11,410 nt of DNA. Origin: CAVWDU01 sp963840725 (GTDB lineage Bacteria; Pseudomonadota; Gammaproteobacteria; Pseudomonadales; Halieaceae). Within the stretch, counting starts at the first letter, position 1, and every line of letters begins with the position of its first letter. Made by a program: the position numbers and the translations under genes. A model generated the notes under the pieces. The model was given only the letters and a program-made list of their open reading frames with translations. It searched no databases and was not told where the DNA came from. Of the stretch, positions 7,033-11,410 are shown one piece after another. The DNA is taken from the NCBI GenBank assembly GCA_963840725.1, contig CAWIZY010000034.1, positions 1 to 11,410 on the forward strand, written 5' to 3'.

Positions 7033-7560
7033 ATGAGCACTGCGATTCGCCTGAGCAATTTTCTGAAACTCAGCCAGACCCCTTACAGGCTCGTTCACCA
7101 CAGGCACACGGAATCAGCCGCGGATGCGGCCCACGCCGCACACATTCCCACTGGCAGAGTCGTCAAATCAGTACTGCTACGCGACAAGCGGGAAGGCCGC
7201 TACCTGGTGGCGTTGACGCCAGCCTGTAATCGGATCGAGTTGCGCTGGGTAAGCGAGGGTACCGGAACCGACCCTGTTCTGGCCCACGAGTCGGAACTGG
7301 CCGAGGTGTTTCCCGACTGCGAGGTCGGCGCTGTGCCGGGATTCGCCCAGGCCTATAACCTGGATGTTGTCTGGGATGACGACCTGGGGGAGCAAACGAG
7401 CCTGTTCTTCGAAGCGGGCGATCACGAGGACCTGATAGAGATCGAGCGGGACGAGTTCCATCGATTGTTTGACGGGTTCCCGCACGCGACCATCAGCCAG
7501 CTCAATGAGGCGTACCTGTTCTATCGCACGCACGACCTCGAGGGGTATTACGGGGCCTGA
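7033..7560 (+). CDS. YbaK/ProX-type aminoacyl-tRNA deacylase
   Basis: Free-standing members of this family hydrolyse mischarged tRNAs, such as Cys- or Ala-tRNAPro, in the cytoplasm as a translation quality-control step. The fold is recognisable along all 175 residues. The N-terminal half has HIPTGRVVKSVLLRD, with Lys45 in the position of the catalytic lysine of YbaK/ProX. It is followed by RYLVALTPACNRIEL. The C-terminal half has GEQTSLFFEAGDHEDLIEI, matching the family's 'aG.h' region. The ATG follows GGAGG (7019-7023) by nine bases. The sequence does not show which mischarged tRNA is cleared. The nearest same-strand neighbour, the AEC transporter, is 112 bases downstream and functionally unrelated. 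Confidence 0.88.
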   Translation: MSTAIRLSNFLKLSQTPYRLVHHRHTESAADAAHAAHIPTGRVVKSVLLRDKREGRYLVALTPACNRIELRWVSEGTGTDPVLAHESELAEVFPDCEVGAVPGFAQAYNLDVVWDDDLGEQTSLFFEAGDHEDLIEIERDEFHRLFDGFPHATISQLNEAYLFYRTHDLEGYYGA

Positions 7561-7672
7561 GGGTATCCATGGCCGGGCCGTTGATGAATCAGTTTCAGGG
7601 TTCACGCTGGTTTTCGCTCTGTTAACATGTAGGAAAGCAACAGCGGAAAGCTGACCCGGCACTGCCTGATAG

Positions 7673-8642
7673 TTGACGAATCCTGAATCCCTGGCGCTGC
7701 TATCGAGTGCGCTCTCCGTATCGGTCCCGACCTTCGCCTGGGTATTTCTGGGCCTGTTGTTGCGCCGGTTCGGGCTGGTCTCGGCCAGGCTGATCCACGC
7801 CACCTCGCGCCTGGCCTTCAACTATGGCCTGCCGCTTATGCTGTTTGCCGGTGCCGCCCAGGTAAATTACGCAGACCTGGGCAGCGCCCGTTACCTGCTG
7901 GCGGGCGTGCTGGGGACCGGCCTGACCCTGGGCCTGGCCTGGGTTTACAGCCGCTGGCGTGGGCACCCGACGGCGCTGCAAGGCATCTTCGTGCAGGCGG
8001 CGTTTCGTTCCAACCTGGCCATCGTCGGCCTTGGTTTGGCGGTGTCCGCCTATGGTGAGCGCGGGCCGCTGCTGGCGGCACTGCCCGTGGCACTGCTGAC
8101 GGCCCTGTACAATGTGCTGGCGGTATGGGTTTTGAACAGCACCCTGGGTCGCGGCATGTCCGCGCTGAGCCTGCTCGCGGGAATCGCGCGCAACCCGCTG
8201 ATCATCGGTATCGCCGGAGGAGCTGCTGCTATCGGTGTCACCACTGCCCGTACCCGCGCTCCTCGCCCCGGCCGGCGCGGCGCTGTCCGCCTTTTTGCTA
8301 CCCGTTATGCTGGTGTGCATAGGCGGCTCCATGCAGCTGTCCAAACTGCGAGAATCGGGTTCACTGGCCTGGGAAGCCAGCGTGTGGCGATTGTGCGTGG
8401 GGCCATTACTGACCGTGCTGGTGGCGCTGGCTATAGGGGTACGCGGCGAGCCGCTGGGCGTGCTGTTCCTGTTGATGTCTGCTCCCGTAGCCGCGGCAAG
8501 CTTCGTCATGGTCGTCGCGGCGCGGGGAGATGGGGTGCTGGCGGCCAACATCGTGGTGTTGAGCACGCTGCTCTCCATCGTCACGGTCACGCTGGGATTT
8601 TTCCTGTTGTCCTTGCTGTCGCTGGTGGGCCAGACGGGTTGA
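7673..8642 (+). pseudogene. AEC family transporter, frameshifted (possibly a sequence error)
   Basis: The auxin efflux carrier (AEC) family comprises ten-helix inner-membrane carriers for small organic acids; the substrate here is unknown. The first frame, from TTG at 7673, gives the N-terminal five-helix half. It includes VSVPTFAWVFLGLLLRRFGL at the first helix, FNYGLPLMLFAGAA, FRSNLAIVGLGLAVSAYGERG and NPLIIGIAGG. Near 8216-8224 homology leaves this frame, which runs on open to 8887 as nonsense. It resumes in the frame ending at 8642, with LLLSVSPLPVPALLAP, LLPVMLVCIGGSM and further helices. Removing one base gives 322 residues, normal for the family. The start is TTG: the preceding codon is the stop TAG and the first helix begins within a few residues. 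No strong ribosome-binding site is seen. The gene converges on the membrane-protein gene ending at 8670. The family is secure; whether the gene is truly broken is not. Confidence 0.82.
8214..8224 (+). other. Frameshift point in the AEC transporter (GGAGGAG tract)
   Basis: The tract CCGGAGGAGCT encodes AGGA in the upstream frame. The conserved continuation (CTGCTGCTATCG, LLLS) starts one base later, at 8223. Loss of one base in the tract would join IIGIAGG directly to LLLSVSPL, as expected for the sixth helix of an AEC protein. The sequence is therefore one base too long, as at the sulfotransferase site. Confidence 0.75.
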
Positions 8643-8643
8643 T

Positions 8644-8668
8644 CGTCGGCACGCCACCCCTACCGACG
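8644..8668. terminator. Possible shared terminator between convergent genes
   Basis: CGTCGG (8644-8649) and CCGACG (8663-8668) are perfect inverted repeats with a 13-base loop. They exactly fill the 27-base gap between the two convergent stop codons (8642 and 8670). The location fits a bidirectional transcription block, but there is no T-run on either side, so intrinsic termination is doubtful. Confidence 0.35.
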
Positions 8669-8669
8669 C

Positions 8670-10334
8670 TCAGCCCTGGGGCAACAGGACCCGCAGCAGT
8701 CTGCGAATGCCCGCATCACCGCGGCTCAGTTCCATCTGCCGGAAGTCTCCCGCGCCGAATCGGGCATTGGGGCCGCCCGGCCCCGCCGCTGCCAGCGCGT
8801 GCTCCAGCACGCCTTGCAGATAGCCCCGGTCGGTGCTCTCGTCGAGTAGAAACAGGCAGTTGGACGTGTGCACTCGTGTCGCGATGAAGTCCAGCTCGTC
8901 GCGGCAACCGCTGTTGTCCGCGCTGAAACCGCGCAGGTCCATCAGCAGGGTACTACCGGATGCCAGTGCGGGCAGAACAGATTGCCAAGTGTCTTCATAA
9001 CAGAAAAGACCGTTAATGCGAAACCGGCGGTCGGGGTCTGCATCCCTGTCGAGACCGCTCATCGCGAGGTCCAGCGACGCGGCGTCACTGACAAAATGCC
9101 GCTGCAGATCCCCGCTGAGATAATCCAGGAATTGGTCGGGCTGAACCAGGCTGGTGGCCACATCCGGGCCGGTGATCAGCTGGATACTCCCAATACTTCG
9201 CCAGTAGCGCGCCAGCGATTCCATGAGCTGTTGGCTACGCCGTCCCAGCGCAAACACTCGCAGGAAACACAGCCCTCGCGTCGTCGCAGGCGGGCGCCTG
9301 AGCACCCCGGCGAGACCCAGCACCCCCTTGTAGACGCCGAATGCCAGCGGGACACAGATCAGCCACGCAAGGCCGCCCAATACCAACCACATTCCATAAC
9401 TACCCAGAAAGGCCAGATAGATTGCGTCCAGTGCCAGGGAACGGTCACTGAGCCGTTTGTGACGGTAGGCCCGTGCCACCGCCCGCACCAGCGCCCAGCC
9501 GACCAACATCAGCAAGCCCAGCGCCAGCACCAGGTACAGTCCGATCACTATTGCGGGATGCAGGGGTAGCATTTCAGCGACCGACACCAGCAGGCCGAAG
9601 CCGAAGGGCATGCTGGCCCAGATCCACGCCGACCAGAGCCCCCCGACCAGTAAGGTCACCAGCAGCAGGACCAGCGGGGCCACGGCGCGAACCCGGCGGT
9701 TGAAGCAGAGCAGGCACAGGGCTGTCGGTACCCCGTTGACAGCCAGCCACAGCATGCCCATGGTCAGTGGCGTGACGCCCGAGCGTTCCGGCATGGTCAC
9801 CCCACCCAGATGCTGCGCCGGAATATTGGTGTACGTGCTCCCCCACAACGCCAGCAGCGCGTAGATCAGCAGCCACAACATCGCCGTTCCCGTCATCAAT
9901 CGCAATGAGAGTGGCAGGATCAGCGCTGCGGCGGGAACCAGCGGCCATGCATAAATCCACAGGCCCAGTGCGAACCCGGCCATGCCCATCCCCCTCGGGT
10001 ACACATGCTGCGCTGCGAATGAGAGCGGGACGGCTGCCAGCAGCACAGCGGCCAGGAATCCGGCAAGATCGTACAGGCCGGCGCGGCAGGCGTACCGGTA
10101 CAATACCCCCGGGGACCCGGCAGGTGGACCAAGGGTGTCGGCGCTACCGTCCTTTGCCACCGTCGGATAGTGCAGTGATCGCTCGCTCCCGCTGTGCGAC
10201 GACATGGTCGCCACGACCGCCCGGCGGTAGCGCCACAGGAATGTAGACGCCAGCAACGCGGTGAGAACCGGGGCGCACAGCAGGATCAGCACCAGGGACG
10301 TGGCCAGGACCCCGGGGGTCAGCTCCTCGATCAC
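8670..10334 (-). CDS. Multi-pass membrane protein with a C-terminal TIR-like cytoplasmic domain
   Basis: The 554-residue protein has one N-terminal hydrophobic helix (about 9-33), a polar stretch, then about seven more membrane segments between 88 and 345. The soluble C-terminal domain (about 352-554) alternates strands and helices. Its landmarks are LCFLRVFALGRRS (strand then helix), SIQLITGPDVA, QPDQFLDYLSGDLQRHF, RFRINGLFCYEDTW, then STLLMDLRGFSADNSGCRDE at 461-480 and NCLFLLDESTDRGYL. The last two blocks resemble the region of TIR/SEFIR domains where a strand is followed by 'S.wC..EL' and another strand. Glu480 falls where TIR NADases such as SARM1 carry the catalytic glutamate. This is pattern recognition, not a profile hit. 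From memory, similar 'DLRGF...N.GC' membrane proteins recur in several Proteobacteria without known function. The GTG start at 10334 lies 13 bases after the upstream gene's stop; the next ATG (residue 44) would lose the first helix. Confidence 0.8.
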   Translation of the reverse strand: MIEELTPGVLATSLVLILLCAPVLTALLASTFLWRYRRAVVATMSSHSGSERSLHYPTVAKDGSADTLGPPAGSPGVLYRYACRAGLYDLAGFLAAVLLAAVPLSFAAQHVYPRGMGMAGFALGLWIYAWPLVPAAALILPLSLRLMTGTAMLWLLIYALLALWGSTYTNIPAQHLGGVTMPERSGVTPLTMGMLWLAVNGVPTALCLLCFNRRVRAVAPLVLLLVTLLVGGLWSAWIWASMPFGFGLLVSVAEMLPLHPAIVIGLYLVLALGLLMLVGWALVRAVARAYRHKRLSDRSLALDAIYLAFLGSYGMWLVLGGLAWLICVPLAFGVYKGVLGLAGVLRRPPATTRGLCFLRVFALGRRSQQLMESLARYWRSIGSIQLITGPDVATSLVQPDQFLDYLSGDLQRHFVSDAASLDLAMSGLDRDADPDRRFRINGLFCYEDTWQSVLPALASGSTLLMDLRGFSADNSGCRDELDFIATRVHTSNCLFLLDESTDRGYLQGVLEHALAAAGPGGPNARFGAGDFRQMELSRGDAGIRRLLRVLLPQG

Positions 10335-10347
10335 AGCTGCGGGGGAC

Positions 10348-10854
10348 TCAGTCCCCGATGCGTGCGGCGGTCCATGACATTTCGTTGAGTACCTTGCCCT
10401 TCCAGTCTTTCACCAGCAGATAGCAGGAGCGCAGATCCGGGTCGGAAAAATCGCACCAGGAGCGATAACGGATGTCGAACTGCGCGGGATTTTTCCAGTC
10501 CATCACTTTCTTGCGCGCGTTCCAGGTCGCCGGGGGCAGGTAGGTGTAGGTGCCGGTGGAGGAAAAGACCCAGAACGGATAGCCCCCGGCATTTTCATCG
10601 TAGGTGGCGAATACTATGTCGCGGCTGCCGTCGGGCTTCTTCGAGGTTTCACCCCGGATATAGGCGCCGTCCAGATCCCTGGTGTAGGTCTCTGTATAGC
10701 TGACCTCCATCTGCTCGGGCTGCAGGTGATTGACCGTGACCCGCCAGTGGCCGAGAAACACGTCCAGTACCTCGCCGGAAGCGCGGGCGCCGCCGGGCAG
10801 CCCTGCGGTGATGACTGCAGATATTACTATTGCTGCTGCTCTGACTGTGGCCAT
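10348..10854 (-). CDS. Exported DUF1579-like (lipocalin-like beta-barrel) protein
   Basis: The 168-residue protein starts MATVRAAAIVISAVITAG, a Sec signal peptide with likely cleavage after the ARA at 23-25. The mature part opens with VLDVFLGHWRVTV, where the 'LG.W' motif is typical of DUF1579-like and lipocalin-like barrels. It continues with DGAYIRGE, IVFATYDENAGGYPFWVFSS and further alternating strands, ending NEMSWTAARIGD. Cys134 and Cys144 could form a disulfide in the periplasm. The likely role is binding a small hydrophobic ligand, but no ligand can be named. ATG at 10854 follows GAGGAGG by six bases, a strong ribosome-binding site. It is the first gene of a two-gene unit with the TIR-like membrane protein and has a recognisable promoter at 10893-10922. 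The DUF1579 link is by pattern and is moderately sure. Confidence 0.82.
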   Translation of the reverse strand: MATVRAAAIVISAVITAGLPGGARASGEVLDVFLGHWRVTVNHLQPEQMEVSYTETYTRDLDGAYIRGETSKKPDGSRDIVFATYDENAGGYPFWVFSSTGTYTYLPPATWNARKKVMDWKNPAQFDIRYRSWCDFSDPDLRSCYLLVKDWKGKVLNEMSWTAARIGD

Positions 10855-10892
10855 GCGGGCCTCCTCGCCAGTTGGCCGGGGCCATACCCAAA

Positions 10893-10922
10893 GTTATAGT
10901 CTATCGGGAGGCTATCGACCAA
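10893..10922 (-). promoter_or_regulatory. Sigma-70-type promoter of the DUF1579-like/TIR-like unit
   Basis: On the minus strand, TTGGTC (10917-10922) and TATAAC (10893-10898) are separated by 18 bases. The -10 matches five of six consensus bases; the -35 matches mainly in its TTG. Transcription would begin roughly 30 bases before the ATG at 10854. The divergent gene on the plus strand (TTG at 11013) must be expressed from the same 158-base interval. TATCAT at 10971-10976 is a weak -10 candidate for it, without a clear -35. Confidence 0.5.
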
Positions 10923-11012
10923 TCGCCAGGTGCGGCCTTCATCTGGTATTTAGAGACCACCGCTGCGAAAATATCATTCCGCCCTGGCAGCAATTTCCGG
11001 CGTATACCGACT

Positions 11013-11410
11013 TTGAACCAGCCCATCACCCCTGCCGAACTCTACCGTGGCAGCTGGCGCCAATGCCTGCGGCTCTGCATTGTCTCCAGCATTCTTCTTT
11101 CCGCGGCGGGCCTGGTACTGCTGCCGCTGCGGGATGAGATTCTGGACAAGCTGCTGGGTTTGTTCCTGCCCGCGGATTGGCTCGCTTCATTTCGCCTCGC
11201 CAACCAGACCCTGTTCCATCAGGTCGGCGGCGTTATGCTGTTTCAGACGGTCGCTATCATCTGCTTCTCCGCCGTCTCGCTGTTGTTCTTCCCGTTCCGC
11301 GACCGGATATCGCTGCACTGCGAGCAGCAGATGATCGGCCAGTGTGAGCGGGGGCCGGGGCTGCACCGGGAACTGTGGTACGAAGCCGGGCTTGTGCTGA
11401 TCGCTTTCAA
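11013..11410 (+). CDS. Multi-pass membrane protein, 5' part only (runs off the window)
   Basis: The frame is open from here to the window edge (132 codons) with coding-like composition. The proposed start is TTG at 11013, giving MNQPITPAELYRGSWRQCLR. A first membrane segment follows at about 20-42 (LCIVSSILLSAAGLVLLPL), then an amphipathic stretch LDKLLGLFLPADWLASF. A second membrane segment lies at about 75-100 (MLFQTVAIICFSAVSLLFF). After it comes a charged cytoplasmic-looking loop, FRDRISLHCEQQMIGQCERG, and the start of another hydrophobic region. There is no strong ribosome-binding site before the TTG. The frame stays open further upstream, so the start is uncertain; ATG at 11236 would remove the first helix. 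The layout loosely recalls EI24/CysZ-type membrane proteins, but I would not assign that family from this fragment. Confidence 0.65.
   Translation, partial: MNQPITPAELYRGSWRQCLRLCIVSSILLSAAGLVLLPLRDEILDKLLGLFLPADWLASFRLANQTLFHQVGGVMLFQTVAIICFSAVSLLFFPFRDRISLHCEQQMIGQCERGPGLHRELWYEAGLVLIAF

Noticed and set aside
8868..9569. Plus-strand open frame of 233 codons opposite the TIR-like gene.
   Set aside because: It is rich in Gln, Arg and His, has no domain, and lies antisense to a convincing membrane protein.
1..11410. CRISPR arrays, insertion sequences, integrase or phage genes.
   Set aside because: No regularly spaced repeats, transposase motifs or terminal inverted repeats with target duplications were seen.

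Overview
The window looks like a piece of chromosome from a free-living, probably marine, Gammaproteobacterium. It is GC-rich, with mostly G or C in the third codon position. The large TonB-dependent receptor, the TPR-sulfotransferase, and the free-standing HIT and YbaK proteins fit that origin. The lineage is an inference from gene content, not a measured placement. I saw no rRNA, tRNA, CRISPR array, insertion sequence or phage gene.

Layout. (1) 8-4263, minus strand: an outer-membrane TonB-dependent receptor (8-2446), preceded in transcription order by a TPR-plus-sulfotransferase gene (2673-4263). The sulfotransferase is split into two frames at a run of six G. (2) 4264-7032: a sparsely coding stretch. 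It holds a candidate 52-residue ORF (4957-5115), a HIT-family protein (5331-5759, minus) and a small exported protein with two cysteines (6288-6605, plus). The region upstream of the last gene carries repeated GTAACA-type words. (3) 7033-8642, plus strand: a YbaK/ProX-type aminoacyl-tRNA deacylase, then an AEC-family membrane transporter that is also split by a one-base frameshift. (4) 8670-10854, minus strand: a compact two-gene unit. The promoter-proximal gene encodes an exported DUF1579-like beta-barrel protein. The distal gene encodes a 554-residue multi-pass membrane protein with a cytoplasmic alpha/beta domain resembling TIR/SEFIR domains. (5) 11013 to the right edge, plus strand: the start of another multi-pass membrane protein, transcribed divergently from the two-gene unit.

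How the genes relate. The DUF1579-like and TIR-like genes are 13 bases apart and are very likely co-transcribed from a recognisable promoter at 10893-10922. The receptor and sulfotransferase share a strand but are separated by 226 bases, so co-transcription is only possible. The other genes look like single transcription units with ordinary housekeeping or transport roles.

Main points of interest. The first is the membrane-anchored TIR-like domain with a candidate catalytic glutamate. The second is the repeat-decorated leader of the small exported protein. The third is the pair of single-base frameshifts in purine-rich tracts, each of which restores a normal-length protein when one base is removed. 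That pattern suggests assembly error at least as strongly as gene decay.
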